From: Microvirga vignae
GTDB taxonomy: Bacteria > Pseudomonadota > Alphaproteobacteria > Rhizobiales > Beijerinckiaceae
Assembly (NCBI RefSeq): GCF_001017175.1
Contig: NZ_LCYG01000015.1
Coordinates: 1 to 64,000 of the forward strand
Direction of reading: 5' to 3'
DNA: 64,000 nucleotides
Part shown: positions 8,737-18,817 of the stretch, piece after piece
Numbering within the stretch: position 1 is the first letter of the stretch
How the letters are laid out: each line of letters begins with the position of its first letter
Position numbers and translations under genes: made by a program
Notes under the pieces: model-generated
Databases searched by the model: none
Seen by the model: only the letters and a program-made list of their open reading frames with translations
Told to the model about the DNA's origin: nothing

Positions 8737-10042
8737 CTCCCACGGCCCAGCGGCCTGGATCCGGGCTCTGCCCGATCAAAGCGAGGCCATAGGCGATGGA
8801 CTCGAACTGGTCGGCCGAGGTCAGCCTCTCCTCCCCGAAGCGCTCGACGAAGAGGCGGCGGATGGCGGGGACGAAGGAGGTGCCGCCGGTGAGGAATACC
8901 TTGTCGATCTCAGAGGCCGAAACGCCGGAATTGGCGAGCGCCTCGTCCACGGTCCCGGCGATACGCTTGACATCCTCCGCTATCCAGCCTTCGAAATCGG
9001 CGCGGGTGATGCGCGCTTTGATATCGACGCTCTCTCCTTTAAAGCGGAACTCCGTCTCCTCGTGGCGGGACAGTGCCACCTTCGTGGCGGACACCGCGCG
9101 GTAAAGGGCAAAGCCCAGATCGTATTCGATGATATCGATGAACTTTTCCAGCGGCTCGGGCTCGAGCGCCGCCCTGGCGAGCTCGCGCAGTTCCTTCAGA
9201 TCGCCGCTGCTCTTCATCATGGCGAGATGGTTCCAGCGTGCGAAATTGGCATAGTAATGGTTGGGGATCGACAGCGTCTTTCCCATGGAGCGATAGAGCC
9301 CGCCCTTGCCGAGCCGAGGCGAAACCACGTGATCAACGATGCGGTAATCGAAGGCGTCACCCGCTATGCCGATGCCTGAATGCCCCAACGGCTCCGCACG
9401 CAGAACGCCATCCTGGCGTGAAAAGCGCATGATGGAGAAGTCGCTGGTGCCGCCGCCGAAATCCGCGACCAGAACGGTGGAGTCGTGGTTGAGCTGTCGT
9501 GCATAGAAGAAGGCGGCTCCGACCGGCTCATAGACATAGCGCGCGTGATCGGCGCCGAGCTTGCCGAAGGCGGCGCGGTAGCGCTGCATGGCAAGATCGT
9601 CGTCGGGGTTGTAGCCCGCAAACTGCACCGGGCGACCGATGACCACATTGGGCACGGCCCAATCGAGCCGCGCGCCGCCATGCCGCACGAGGGTGCGCAA
9701 GAAGGTGCTCAGCAGATCCTCGAAGCGATACCGGTCGCGGAAGATGCGGGTTTCCTGAAACGTCGCGCTGGCAGCGAAGGTCTTGAAGGATTGGATGAAA
9801 CGGTGGGGATCCAAGCCCTCCAGGAACTGCTCGATGGCCCAGGGGCCGCCCTCGACCTGTGTGCGCAGGCCGTTGCCGTGACGCTCGTCCCAGAAGCAGA
9901 GAGCTGTGACATAGACTTTGAGGCGCTCCCCGCCATGGTCGAAGGTCAGCGCCTCGACGTGCCCGCGCGAATCGGCAACCGCGACCACGGTATTGCTGGT
10001 GCCGAAATCAATACCGATGGAAAGATTGTGGGAAGCGGACAT
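8726..10042 (-). CDS. Hsp70 family protein, YegD-like
   Basis: The 438-residue protein has the actin/Hsp70 ATPase fold: [16 protein letters not shown] (phosphate 1, residue 8), [16 protein letters not shown] (phosphate 2, about 190), and [17 protein letters not shown] (adenosine motif, about 390). It lacks the substrate-binding and lid domains of DnaK, as YegD proteins do. A chaperone-like or regulatory ATPase role is assumed; the client is unknown. It precedes ppc on the same strand with an 11-base overlap if ppc uses its longest frame, so the two may be cotranscribed. No strong ribosome binding site is seen before the ATG at 10042. Confidence 0.88.
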   Translation of the reverse strand: MSASHNLSIGIDFGTSNTVVAVADSRGHVEALTFDHGGERLKVYVTALCFWDERHGNGLRTQVEGGPWAIEQFLEGLDPHRFIQSFKTFAASATFQETRIFRDRYRFEDLLSTFLRTLVRHGGARLDWAVPNVVIGRPVQFAGYNPDDDLAMQRYRAAFGKLGADHARYVYEPVGAAFFYARQLNHDSTVLVADFGGGTSDFSIMRFSRQDGVLRAEPLGHSGIGIAGDAFDYRIVDHVVSPRLGKGGLYRSMGKTLSIPNHYYANFARWNHLAMMKSSGDLKELRELARAALEPEPLEKFIDIIEYDLGFALYRAVSATKVALSRHEETEFRFKGESVDIKARITRADFEGWIAEDVKRIAGTVDEALANSGVSASEIDKVFLTGGTSFVPAIRRLFVERFGEERLTSADQFESIAYGLALIGQSPDPGRWAVGGGV

Positions 10043-10238
10043 GGGGAGACCCGGCGAACTCTGGCTGAAGGGCCGGACGGTCTATACGCCTTGGCCTGAA
10101 GAGCCAAGAGGTTTTTAGAGGAATCTTTGCCTCACCCCTTCCCATGGGGCAGTGCGACCCCGGGGCTGGGGATAGACCGTTGACCCAGGGGGCTCGCACA
10201 CCGTAGAAGCCGCGCCTTAGCTTGTTGCGGAGAAGTCC

Positions 10239-12593
10239 ATGCTATCCATCGGTCAGCGCATTGCGAATGAACTCAATGCGCAGGAGTGGCAGGTCAAGGC
10301 GGCCATCGAGTTGCTCGATGGCGGTGCGACCGTGCCCTTCATCGCGCGCTACCGCAAGGAAGTCACTGGAACGCTCGATGACGCTCAGTTGCGCACCCTT
10401 GAGGAGCGTCTGCGCTACCTGCGCGAGCTGGAAGACCGCCGCAAGACGATCCTCGACAGCATTCGCGAGCAGGGCAAGCTCACCGACGAGCTGGCGCTAC
10501 AGATCAACAATGCCGACACGAAGGCGCGCCTCGAAGACCTGTACCTTCCTTACAAGCCCAAGCGCCGCACCAAGGCGCAGATCGCCAAGGAGGCGGGCCT
10601 CGAGCCTCTCGCCGATCTGATCCTCGCTGAGCCCAAGCGCGAGCCGAAGGAAGCGGCCGCGGCTTTCGTGAATGCCGAGAAGGAGGTCGCGACTCCTGAA
10701 GCGGCCCTTGAAGGCGCGCGCGCCATTCTCGTTGAGCGCTTCGCGGAAAACGCAGAACTCCTGGGTGCCTTGCGCGAGATCTACTGGGAGCGCGGCAGCC
10801 TGACGTCCAAGGTTCGCGACGGCAAGCAGACGGACGGCGCGAAATTCTCCGATTACTTCGATTTTGCGGAGCCTCTCACCAAGCTCCCCTCGCACCGCAT
10901 TCTCGCGCTCTTCCGCGGCGAGAAGGAGGAGATCCTCGATCTGCGGATGGAAGAGGACAAGGACGCGGCAGAGCCCGGCTATGTCAGCCGCTACGAGGGC
11001 CGCACGGCACTTGCCTTCAACATCAGCGATCAGGGCCGCCCCGGCGACAAGTGGCTTCTCGATACGGTGCGCTGGGCTTGGCGTACGAAGCTGCGCTTCT
11101 CCATCGAACTCGACATGAAGATGAAGCTCTGGCAGCTCGCCGAAGACGAAGCCGTGAAGGTCTTCGCCGGTAACCTGCGCGATCTTCTGCTCGCGGCTCC
11201 CGCCGGCACACGTCCGACGCTCGGGCTCGATCCGGGCTATCGCACGGGCGTGAAGGTCGCCGTGGTAGACGCTACGGGGAAAGTCGTTGCGACCGACACG
11301 ATCTACCCGCACGAGCCGAAGCGCCAATGGGATGAATCCCTTGCGACGCTCGCTCGCCTCTGCCGCGTGCACAAGGTGGAGCTCATCGCCATCGGCAATG
11401 GCACCGCCTCGCGTGAGACGGACAAGCTCGCGGGCGAGCTGGTGACCAAGCACCCAGACCTGAAGCTCACGAAGATCATGGTCTCGGAAGCAGGTGCTTC
11501 CGTCTACTCGGCTTCCGCTTATGCGAGCCAGGAATTGCCGGATCTCGATGTCTCGCTGCGCGGTGCGGTCTCCATCGCGCGCCGTTTGCAGGATCCTCTG
11601 GCGGAGCTTGTGAAGATCGACCCCAAATCCATCGGCGTCGGCCAGTACCAGCACGATCTCGCCGAATACAAACTCTCGCGCTCTCTTGATGCCGTCGTGG
11701 AAGACTGCGTAAACGCGGTGGGTGTCGATCTCAACACTGCCTCCGCCCCGCTTCTCTCACGGGTCTCGGGTCTCGGCGAATGGGTGGCGAAGAACATCGT
11801 CGACCACCGCAACGCCAAAGGCCCCTTCAAGACGCGCAAGGCGCTGAGCGATGTACCGGGCCTCGGTCCGAAGACCTTCGAGCAGGCAGCGGGCTTCCTC
11901 CGCATTCCGAATGGTGACGATCCGCTTGATGCCTCCGGCGTTCACCCGGAGGCCTATCCCGTCGTGCGTCGCATTCTCGAATCGACGAAGAACGACATCA
12001 AGGTTCTGATCGGCAATGGCGGCGTGCTGAAAAAGCTCAAGCCTGAGAGCTTCACGGATGAGAAATTCGGAGTGCCGACCGTGAAGGATATCCTCTCCGA
12101 GCTCGAAAAGCCGGGCCGCGATCCTCGCCCCGAATTCAAGACAGCGACCTTCATGGAAGGTGTCGAGACGATCGGCGATCTGAGGCCGGGAATGATGCTG
12201 GAAGGCGTGGTGACGAATGTTGCCGCTTTCGGTGCCTTCGTCGATATCGGCGTTCATCAGGATGGCCTCGTGCACATCTCCGCTTTGTCGGACACCTTCG
12301 TGAAAGATCCACGCGACGTGGTGAAGCCCGGCGACATCGTGAAGGTGAAGGTGCTTGAGGTCGATATTCCGCGCAAGCGCATTTCGCTGACGATGCGCAT
12401 GAGCGACCCTACGGGGAAACGTCCGGCCGGCCGTTCCGACGAGAACCGTGGCGCTTTCCAAAAGCATCGTTCTCAAGCGGAGAAGAAGCCTGCGACTTCG
12501 GCAGGTTCGGCAGCGTCTGGAGGCGCCTTGGCGGATGCTCTGCGTCGTGCCGGAATGACATCCTCGGTGAAGGACAAGAACGCGCGTCGCTGA
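10239..12593 (+). CDS. tex: Tex family RNA-binding transcription accessory protein
   Basis: This 784-residue protein has the full Tex layout: N-terminal helical region ([18 protein letters not shown]), a YqgF/RNase H-like domain ([18 protein letters not shown] at about residue 326; [12 protein letters not shown]), helix-hairpin-helix repeats ([20 protein letters not shown] in part; [19 protein letters not shown]), and a C-terminal S1 domain ([20 protein letters not shown], about 650; [11 protein letters not shown]). Tex proteins bind nucleic acid and affect transcription and stress or toxin gene expression. GGAG lies 8 bases before the ATG. The gene is divergent from the Hsp70-like gene, with about 195 bases between them. 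Confidence 0.95.
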   Translation: MLSIGQRIANELNAQEWQVKAAIELLDGGATVPFIARYRKEVTGTLDDAQLRTLEERLRYLRELEDRRKTILDSIREQGKLTDELALQINNADTKARLEDLYLPYKPKRRTKAQIAKEAGLEPLADLILAEPKREPKEAAAAFVNAEKEVATPEAALEGARAILVERFAENAELLGALREIYWERGSLTSKVRDGKQTDGAKFSDYFDFAEPLTKLPSHRILALFRGEKEEILDLRMEEDKDAAEPGYVSRYEGRTALAFNISDQGRPGDKWLLDTVRWAWRTKLRFSIELDMKMKLWQLAEDEAVKVFAGNLRDLLLAAPAGTRPTLGLDPGYRTGVKVAVVDATGKVVATDTIYPHEPKRQWDESLATLARLCRVHKVELIAIGNGTASRETDKLAGELVTKHPDLKLTKIMVSEAGASVYSASAYASQELPDLDVSLRGAVSIARRLQDPLAELVKIDPKSIGVGQYQHDLAEYKLSRSLDAVVEDCVNAVGVDLNTASAPLLSRVSGLGEWVAKNIVDHRNAKGPFKTRKALSDVPGLGPKTFEQAAGFLRIPNGDDPLDASGVHPEAYPVVRRILESTKNDIKVLIGNGGVLKKLKPESFTDEKFGVPTVKDILSELEKPGRDPRPEFKTATFMEGVETIGDLRPGMMLEGVVTNVAAFGAFVDIGVHQDGLVHISALSDTFVKDPRDVVKPGDIVKVKVLEVDIPRKRISLTMRMSDPTGKRPAGRSDENRGAFQKHRSQAEKKPATSAGSAASGGALADALRRAGMTSSVKDKNARR

Positions 12594-12627
12594 TCGTTTC
12601 TGATGAAGAGACGGCGAATATCATGAT

Positions 12628-12659
12628 CGCATGAGAGCGAGGTGATCGCCTCTCATGCG
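12628..12659 (+). terminator. Hairpin after tex, possible terminator
   Basis: CGCATGAGAG (12628-12637) pairs exactly with CTCTCATGCG (12650-12659). No T-run follows on the plus strand, so intrinsic termination is uncertain. The right arm overlaps the last codons of the convergent kinase pseudogene. Confidence 0.45.
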
Positions 12660-13770
12660 AGCTTCGCCCGTGCTGCGTGGTAATCGACGGTTTCAGCCTC
12701 GGGGAGAGGGAAGCTGAAGGTACAGACGAGTCCCGTAGGCCGATAATCGAGAGTGACCGATCCGCCCAATTCCCGGCTCAAACCGCGCTCAATCAGCCGT
12801 GAACCGAAGCCCTTGCGAGTGGGCTTCCATGTCAATGGCCCACCTGTTTCCGTCCATGTGAGCGACAGTTGCGGCCCTTCATCTGTTTTGATCAGATTCC
12901 AAATGATCTGGAGCTCGCCGGCTTCTGCGGAGAGCGAGCCATACTTGACCGCATTCGTTGCAAGCTCATGCAGCGCCATCGCGAACGGCAAGGCCACCCT
13001 GGGCGGGAGCTGAATTGACTCGGCCCTGATCTTGATACGCTCTATATTGTCCCTTTGACAAGGGGCCAGGGCCTCCTGCACGATATCGCGCAGGTTGGCG
13101 CCCTCCCAATTCTACCGGGTCAGAACGTCATGCGTCTTGGATAGAGCGAACAGCCGCGCCTCGAACGCTGCAGGTGCAGCATTCGGATCGCCGATGTTGA
13201 AGCTATGCGCGGCAACCGACTGAACGGTCGCCAGCGTATTCTTGACGCGATGGTTGAGTTCGTTGATCAGCAAGCGCTGGCAGGCATCCGATCGAACCCT
13301 ATCAGCCGCTGACCATGTGCGTTCAGCCACGTCCCGGCACAACTCGATCTCGCTCTGGCTCCAATACCGTTTGGCGACATGATCACACAGAGAGATGCCC
13401 GCAGCTGTCCTTCCTTGACGAGCGAGACCGTGATGTTGCCGATGGTCTGCAAAGCCACGAAAACATCCACGTTGTGTGCAACTCGCGGATCGGATAGGGC
13501 ATCGCTGATCACGATCATCCGCCCAGCCCGACCGTCGATCCGAGCCCGAGGATTCCAGCCAATATTCGCCAATCCGGGATTGGCAGATCGATCCTCCTTG
13601 AACCTGCCTTGATCCTTGAAGGCCAAGACGCTCTCCGACGAACCTGTGCTTGAGCGTCTCACCTCAATCGTTTCGTTGATGCGAATGGTGAAGGTTGCGA
13701 CTTTTTTCGAGCACCAGCATGGCGTCCGCGCCAATTCCAGGCATGGATGGCACGCGTTGTCGGCACGCAT
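12653..13770 (-). pseudogene. HWE-family sensor histidine kinase, disrupted
   Basis: Three pieces read as one kinase. The upstream piece (13770 to about 13380) holds a GAF-like region ending in GRMIVISDALSDPRV and VSLVKEGQLRASLCV. A frameshift near 13378-13382 (reading ...LCV then HVAKRYWSQSEIEL) leads to the dimerisation box ELNHRVKNTLATVQSVA. An in-frame amber codon at 13112-13114 follows HDVLTR. The rest is in the same frame: NWEGANLRDIV, the HWE N-box ALHELATNAVKYGSL, and KGFGSRLIERGL. In relatives a Gln or Glu codon stands where the TAG is. The product should be non-functional as a kinase unless stop readthrough or sequencing error is involved. An intact member of the same family lies at 31787-33259. 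Confidence 0.85.
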
Positions 13771-13796
13771 TGTCGCACCCTATCATCAATGAAAAT

Positions 13797-15017
13797 TCAT
13801 TCTGCCGCGGAAGCCCTCTGGCTCATCAGGTTCTCGAACCGCGCGAGGCCAAATGCGGAGATATTAATCCTACTCCTCCCATCGACGATGCATTGTGCAG
13901 CGACTTCGCCAATGGCTGCGGAATGCTTGAATCCGTGCCCCGAACAGGGAGAGACCACGAGGATCCGATCATTCTCGGCATGTCGGTCGATCAGGAAGTT
14001 GGAATCAGGGGTAACAGTATAAAGACAAGTCATGGCTCGCTGAGCATGAGGCCTCAAGCCCTGGACGCGACCTGCCAAGTGCTCGTTGCGCATGGCCGCG
14101 GATTCTGCGGGAGCGACGGCCCGCTCGATCTTATCGGGATGAACGAACGCATCATATTGCTCACCGGCTGTCTTGATGGCGTTGCTGCCGCTCAAGGATG
14201 GGAAACCGTAGAATAAATCATTGGGGCTTGATCCATGCGACCAGATGAAGACCGGGCTTTTAGCCCAATGCTCTGCGTAACTGGGATCGACCTCGAACCA
14301 GTGCATGACTTGGCGACTGGGAGAAAGCAGCCGCGTGAAAGGACCTCCCAGCAGCGACGGCGCCCAGGACCCGGCGGAGATGATGGCCTGTGCAGCCAGA
14401 AGCTCGCCCTGCTCCGTGACGACCCGCACGCCGTCGCCATCTGGTGCAACGGAGAGCACGCGCGTTCCAAGTTGCGTTATGGCTCCGAGAGCACGTGCGC
14501 GTTCCAATTGGACGGCAACGCAGCGTTCGGGATTGAGATAGCCTCCGCCTGGTTCGAAATAACCAATCTCGTCCTCGCGTGGCGTAAATTGCGGATACCG
14601 ACGGCGGATCTCCGGGGCATCCAGCATCTCGTGAGGAATGTTGTAGGCTATCGCCGCCTTCTGCGTGCGCGCCAGGAATGCTGCGCGGATCGTGCCGTTG
14701 GAAACAGGAGCGGTCGTTTCTACGATGAGGCATCCGCTTCGCGTGAGGAGTTGCTCTCCGGTCTCGGCCTCCAACTCTTTCCAGATCTCGTTGGAGCGGA
14801 GCACAAGCGGCACATAGACCTCGCCTTCGCCGACGGCCTGACGGGTGATCCGCGTCTCGCCATACGTTGAACCCTGGTCATGAGGAGGAGCGAAACGGTC
14901 GATACCGACAGCCCTCACGCCTCGCTTGGCCAATTGGTAGAGGGCGGCGGAGCCCATGGCACCGAGTCCGATGACGGCAACATCACAAGATTGGGGGAGG
15001 CTCATTGTGCGCAACAT
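13797..15017 (-). CDS. Monomeric sarcosine oxidase / N-methyl-L-tryptophan oxidase family flavoenzyme
   Basis: This 406-residue FAD amine oxidase begins with the dinucleotide-binding motif CDVAVIGLGAMGSAALYQLA. It has the family ITRQAVGEGEVYVPL region and the covalent-flavin site SPCSGHGFKHS (Cys about residue 340). Such enzymes oxidise N-methyl amino acids to the demethylated amine, formaldehyde and hydrogen peroxide. The start at 15017 (MLRTMSLPQ) is chosen because AAGGAA lies 7 bases upstream; ATG 15005 is the alternative. It is divergent from the riboswitch-controlled thiamine transporter, and no cofactor or corrinoid genes accompany it. Substrate choice between sarcosine and N-methyltryptophan cannot be settled here. 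Confidence 0.87.
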   Translation of the reverse strand: MLRTMSLPQSCDVAVIGLGAMGSAALYQLAKRGVRAVGIDRFAPPHDQGSTYGETRITRQAVGEGEVYVPLVLRSNEIWKELEAETGEQLLTRSGCLIVETTAPVSNGTIRAAFLARTQKAAIAYNIPHEMLDAPEIRRRYPQFTPREDEIGYFEPGGGYLNPERCVAVQLERARALGAITQLGTRVLSVAPDGDGVRVVTEQGELLAAQAIISAGSWAPSLLGGPFTRLLSPSRQVMHWFEVDPSYAEHWAKSPVFIWSHGSSPNDLFYGFPSLSGSNAIKTAGEQYDAFVHPDKIERAVAPAESAAMRNEHLAGRVQGLRPHAQRAMTCLYTVTPDSNFLIDRHAENDRILVVSPCSGHGFKHSAAIGEVAAQCIVDGRSRINISAFGLARFENLMSQRASAAE

Positions 15018-15143
15018 CCACAAGTTCCTTCTAATCCAAACAGAATCGAAGATCTGCCGCAAGGGCAAGGTGGAACAGCCCTGGGTTGAACGGCCTAGTC
15101 CTCATCTTGTGTCGTGCCGTGAACTGCTCTAGAACCCATTCTG

Positions 15144-15233
15144 TCTCACGGGGAGCCTCATACGAGGCTGAGAGGTGGCTGGGCCGCCGACCCGTCGAAC
15201 CTGATCCGGGTCATGCCGGCGGAGGGAATGAGC
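15144..15233 (+). promoter_or_regulatory. TPP riboswitch (THI element)
   Basis: The conserved aptamer core is present: GGGGAGCC at 15150, GGCTGAGAGG at 15166-15175, GACCC at 15189, and CGAACCTGATCCGGGTCAT (15196-15214), ending in GGAGGGAATG. It lies about 80 bases ahead of a thiamine-binding protein gene, the expected target. The stretch after the aptamer contains no obvious T-run terminator, so control is probably at translation start (inferred). Confidence 0.95.
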
Positions 15234-15313
15234 ATGCGACATCGCAGAGAAAGCTGCGCCCCGTGCGAGTTGTGCCGCCAACCCGGCTTGCATCATGCAT
15301 GGGAGAAAACTTG

Positions 15314-16318
15314 ATGTTACGCCGACTTCTTCTCACACTTGCCTCGCTCTGCCTGGCGATGAATGTCGCTTTCGCGCAGGGCAAGCCCGTTCTGACGGTC
15401 TACACCTACAGCTCGTTTGCCGGAAAGTACGGCCCGGGCAAAACGGTCAAGGAGCGGTTTGAGGCAACCTGTGCCTGTGAGCTCAACTGGGTGACCGCGG
15501 AAGACGCGGGCAGTCTTGTCGGACGCCTGCGCCTCGAAGGCAACGACACGAAGGCCGATGTCGTGGTCGGCCTCGACATGAACCTTGCGGCTGAAGCCAA
15601 GTCGCTCAACCTCTTTGCACCGCATGGAGCGGACGTGAAGGACCTGTCCCTTCCGATCTCCTGGGAGGACGACACCTTCATTCCCTTCGACTGGGGTTTT
15701 TACGCTTTCGTTTACGATGCCGACAAGCTGCCCAATCCGCCCAAGAGCCTGAAGGAGCTCGTCGAGAATCCCAACGGTCCGAAGGTGGTGCTGCAGGATC
15801 CGCGCACCAGTGCGCCGGGCCTCGGCCTACTGCTGTGGATGCAGAAGGTCTATGGCGACAAGGCAGGTGAAGCCTGGGCGCGGTTGAAGCCACGCATCGT
15901 GACATTCACGAAGGGATGGTCGGAGGCCTATGGACTGTTCCTGAAAGGCGAAGCGGATATGGTGATGTCCTACACGACGTCGCCGGCCTATCACATCTCT
16001 GCGGAGAAGAAGAACAACTACAAGGCGGCCTCTTTCACGGAAGGGCACTACCTGCACGTCGAGCTTGCCGGCATGACACGCACGTCGGAGCAGCCGGAGC
16101 TTGCCAAGAAGTTCATGGCCTTTGTGCTGAGCGAGCCCTTCCAGTCCGCCATGCCCGAAGGCAACTGGATGATGCCGGCCAAAAATCCGGCACCGGGACT
16201 GCCCGCCTCCTTCAGGGATCTTATACAGCCTCAGAAGGCCCTGCTATTCACGCCAGAGGAAGTGCAGCAGAACCGCCGTGCCTTCACCGACGCTTGGCTC
16301 AACGCCACCGCGCGCTGA
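15314..16318 (+). CDS. thiB: Thiamine ABC transporter substrate-binding protein
   Basis: This 334-residue periplasmic binding protein has a Sec signal peptide (MLRRLLLTLASLCLAMNVAF, cleaved near AFAQ). The mature part starts VLTVYTYSSFAGKYGPG and includes ADVVVGLDMNLAAEAK and DTFIPFDWGFYAFVYDAD, as in ThiB/TbpA proteins that bind thiamine and its phosphates. ATG 15314 is chosen because GGGAGA lies 8 bases upstream and the signal peptide starts there. A TPP riboswitch precedes it, and the permease follows after 3 bases, giving a thiBPQ operon repressed when TPP is abundant. Confidence 0.95.
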   Translation: MLRRLLLTLASLCLAMNVAFAQGKPVLTVYTYSSFAGKYGPGKTVKERFEATCACELNWVTAEDAGSLVGRLRLEGNDTKADVVVGLDMNLAAEAKSLNLFAPHGADVKDLSLPISWEDDTFIPFDWGFYAFVYDADKLPNPPKSLKELVENPNGPKVVLQDPRTSAPGLGLLLWMQKVYGDKAGEAWARLKPRIVTFTKGWSEAYGLFLKGEADMVMSYTTSPAYHISAEKKNNYKAASFTEGHYLHVELAGMTRTSEQPELAKKFMAFVLSEPFQSAMPEGNWMMPAKNPAPGLPASFRDLIQPQKALLFTPEEVQQNRRAFTDAWLNATAR

Positions 16319-16321
16319 AGC

Positions 16322-17902
16322 ATGATGATGGCGAGGAAGCTGCCCCATCCTGGAAGTCTCGTGGCTTTTGCCATCGTAGCCCTGGTTGTGGGTGGCTTCC
16401 TTGCTCTTGCGACTGTCGGTGGAGAGAAGCCTACGCTTCTCTCCATCGGCCCCTATTTGTGGCGTATCCTCGCTTTCTCCATCATCCAGGCCGCGCTTTC
16501 TACGATTCTCTCACTTGTTCTCGGAACTGCCCTGGCGCTCGCGCTGGCACGCCGCCGCTTTCCAGCGCGTGACATGATTCTGGCGCTGCTGGGCACCACG
16601 ATGGTGATCCCCACCATCGTCGCCGTCTTTGCGGTCTTTGCCGTTTATGGGCGCAGTGGCTGGATGGCCGATATGGTGTCTCTTCTCGGATGGAAGGACA
16701 GCTTCAGCATCTTCGGTTATCCCGGCATCCTCATCGCTCATATTTTTCTGAATGCGCCTTTCGTGGCCCGCATCCTTCTCGACCCGTTGAACTTCGTGCC
16801 TGCGGAACATTGGCGTCTTGCGTCGGCTTTCGGGTTCACACCCGCACAGATTTTTCGCCATCTCGACTGGCCCGTTCTGCATGCAGAACTGCCAGGTCTG
16901 GCAGGACTCGTGTTCCTGCTGTGCTTCAAAAGCTTCGCCATCGTGCTGGCGCTCGGCGGAGGGCCGAGCCGATCCACTCTCGAAGTCGCCATCTATGAAG
17001 CGCTCAAAATCGACCTCGATTTCGGCCGTGCGGCTTGGCTCTCCCTGATCCAACTGGTCATCTGCCTGACGCTGACTGGCCTTCTCACTTGGGCCCTGAA
17101 GAGACCTCCCACGTCCCATACCGTTCGCGGCCTGATCCGGCGTCCCGATGCACGAGACGGACGCCTGATAATTCTCGACACTGTCGTGCTGGTGGCAGGA
17201 ACGCTGTTCATCGCCCCTCTGGCTCTGAGCCTACTGAGCGGGCTGAGCCATATAGCCAATGTCATCGACGCTGATTTTCTGCAGGCCTTCATCACGAGCA
17301 TCGTGATTGCAGTCGTTGCTGCGGCGATTGCCTGCATTCTCGCGCTTGCGCTCGCGTCCGCCGCGCGGCGCTGGCGCATCGTCCTGCGCTCGCCTCGCAT
17401 CGCTGCTTTCTATGACTTTCTTCCCAATACACTGCTCGCCGTGCCACCTTTCGCGCTGACGGCAGGGCTGTTTCTCATGGCGAGGCGGTTGGCCGATCCT
17501 TCATCGATCGGGATCGTTCTTCTGCCGCTCATGAACGGGCTGGCTGCCATTCCCTTTGCTTACCGCTCCCTCGCCCCTCGTCTTCTGACGACCGAAGAAC
17601 GCTATGGCCGCGTGGCTGCTTCGCTTGGCATCACGGGCTTGAAGAAACTCACCATTATGGACTGGCCTTTGCTCAAGCGCCCCTTCGGCGCGGCCTTCGC
17701 ATTGGCCATGGCACTCTCGTTCGGCGATTTTGGCATCATCGCTCTGTTCGGCGGACAGGAACTCATCACCCTGCCTTATCTTCTGTTCGAGAATCTGGGA
17801 GCGTATCGGCTCGACGAAGCATCGGCCATCGGCCTTTTCATCGTGCTCGTCGCCTTTCTCCTCGCTTATGTTTCAGGTCGCTTGTCCCATGCTGGTGATT
17901 GA
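16322..17902 (+). CDS. thiP: Thiamine ABC transporter permease
   Basis: This is a 526-residue double-length inner-membrane permease with two fused BPD_transp_1 halves and about twelve hydrophobic segments. The EAA-type loops appear as LASAFGFTPAQIFRHLDWPV (about residue 160) and VAASLGITGLKKLTIMDWPL (about 435). It forms the channel for thiamine import with ThiB and ThiQ. Three ATGs in a row (16322, 16325, 16328) could start it; the first is given. It lies between thiB (3-base gap) and thiQ (14-base overlap). Confidence 0.94.
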   Translation: MMMARKLPHPGSLVAFAIVALVVGGFLALATVGGEKPTLLSIGPYLWRILAFSIIQAALSTILSLVLGTALALALARRRFPARDMILALLGTTMVIPTIVAVFAVFAVYGRSGWMADMVSLLGWKDSFSIFGYPGILIAHIFLNAPFVARILLDPLNFVPAEHWRLASAFGFTPAQIFRHLDWPVLHAELPGLAGLVFLLCFKSFAIVLALGGGPSRSTLEVAIYEALKIDLDFGRAAWLSLIQLVICLTLTGLLTWALKRPPTSHTVRGLIRRPDARDGRLIILDTVVLVAGTLFIAPLALSLLSGLSHIANVIDADFLQAFITSIVIAVVAAAIACILALALASAARRWRIVLRSPRIAAFYDFLPNTLLAVPPFALTAGLFLMARRLADPSSIGIVLLPLMNGLAAIPFAYRSLAPRLLTTEERYGRVAASLGITGLKKLTIMDWPLLKRPFGAAFALAMALSFGDFGIIALFGGQELITLPYLLFENLGAYRLDEASAIGLFIVLVAFLLAYVSGRLSHAGD

Positions 17903-18590
17903 AAACTGCCGCCTTACCTGGCCCGACTTTTCGGCCGATTACACCATGAACGTGAAGAGCGGCGCGCTTTGCGCCGTCATCGGCCCATCGGGCGGTGGAA
18001 AGACCACCTTGCTGCACATGATCGCGGGTTTCGAGACGCCAGAGAGCGGCACGCTCACCTTCGGTGGATTAGACTTACTGCCGCTCGAACCCGCCAAGCG
18101 TCCTGCGACAATCGTGTTTCAGGACCACAATCTCTTTCCGCATCTGACAGCTGCGCAGAACGTCGCTCTGGGCATCCGTCCCTCGCTACGCATGTCCAAC
18201 GATGAGCAAGCGCTCATCGAAGAGATGCTTGAAGCCGTAGGCTTGAAGGGCTTCGGCACGCGAAAGCCTGGCGAAATGTCGGGCGGACAGCGGCAGCGTG
18301 TGGCGCTGGCGCGTGCACTTGTGTCGGGCCGCCCGCTGATCCTGCTCGACGAGCCCTTCAGCAGCCTCGATCCGGGTTTGCGCCGAGACATGGTCCAGCT
18401 CGTCGGCGAACTGCGCCGGAAACGCCCCGTGACCATCCTCATGACGATCCACACGCCTGAGGATGTGGCCGATCTGGCCGACCAGATGGTCTTCGTCGCC
18501 GATGGCAGGGTGATCGCCTCCGGCAAGCCCTCCGCCATTCTTCACGGCTCCCTCGCTCCAAGGATTGCTGCTGCGGTTTCCGATACCTGA
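17889..18590 (+). CDS. thiQ: Thiamine ABC transporter ATP-binding protein
   Basis: The 233-residue ABC ATPase shows Walker A GPSGGGKTTLLH (about residue 34), the Q-loop VFQDHNLFPHLT, the signature MSGGQRQRVALARAL (about 132), Walker B LILLDEPFSSLD (about 150) and the switch His in TIHTPED. It powers thiamine uptake. The start at 17889 (MLVIENCRLTW) overlaps the end of thiP by 14 bases, consistent with coupled translation. The frame is open further upstream inside thiP, but that part is not ABC-like. It is the last gene of the riboswitch operon. Confidence 0.94.
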   Translation: MLVIENCRLTWPDFSADYTMNVKSGALCAVIGPSGGGKTTLLHMIAGFETPESGTLTFGGLDLLPLEPAKRPATIVFQDHNLFPHLTAAQNVALGIRPSLRMSNDEQALIEEMLEAVGLKGFGTRKPGEMSGGQRQRVALARALVSGRPLILLDEPFSSLDPGLRRDMVQLVGELRRKRPVTILMTIHTPEDVADLADQMVFVADGRVIASGKPSAILHGSLAPRIAAAVSDT

Positions 18591-18627
18591 AGCGCACCAG
18601 GGGTCTTCAGCCTCAAGTGACCTCATA

Positions 18628-18665
18628 CTGGTATAGCCAGCAAACCAGCTAATATCCTGTACCAG
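18628..18665 (+). promoter_or_regulatory. Operator-like repeats before the amino-sugar operon
   Basis: The segment starts CTGGTATAGCCAG (itself a short dyad) and ends TGTACCAG, so CTGGTA and TACCAG form an outer inverted repeat 32 bases apart, with another ACCAGC between. Similar TGGT boxes precede the ABC binding-protein/anmK divergent pair and murQ. The GntR regulator encoded two genes downstream is the likely ligand-responsive binder (inferred). Confidence 0.5.
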
Positions 18666-18817
18666 CATCGTTTTCGCGGTAATGACTTCACTCCGCCATT
18701 CTGCTTAGATCATTGCCGCTGAAAGCCTGGGTGGGTTTGTCGCGCCCCTTCACGAACTGGATATTAAGTGGCATTATAGAGGTTCGATAGCTCGCGACCT
18801 CGAGAATTCCTCTTCCC

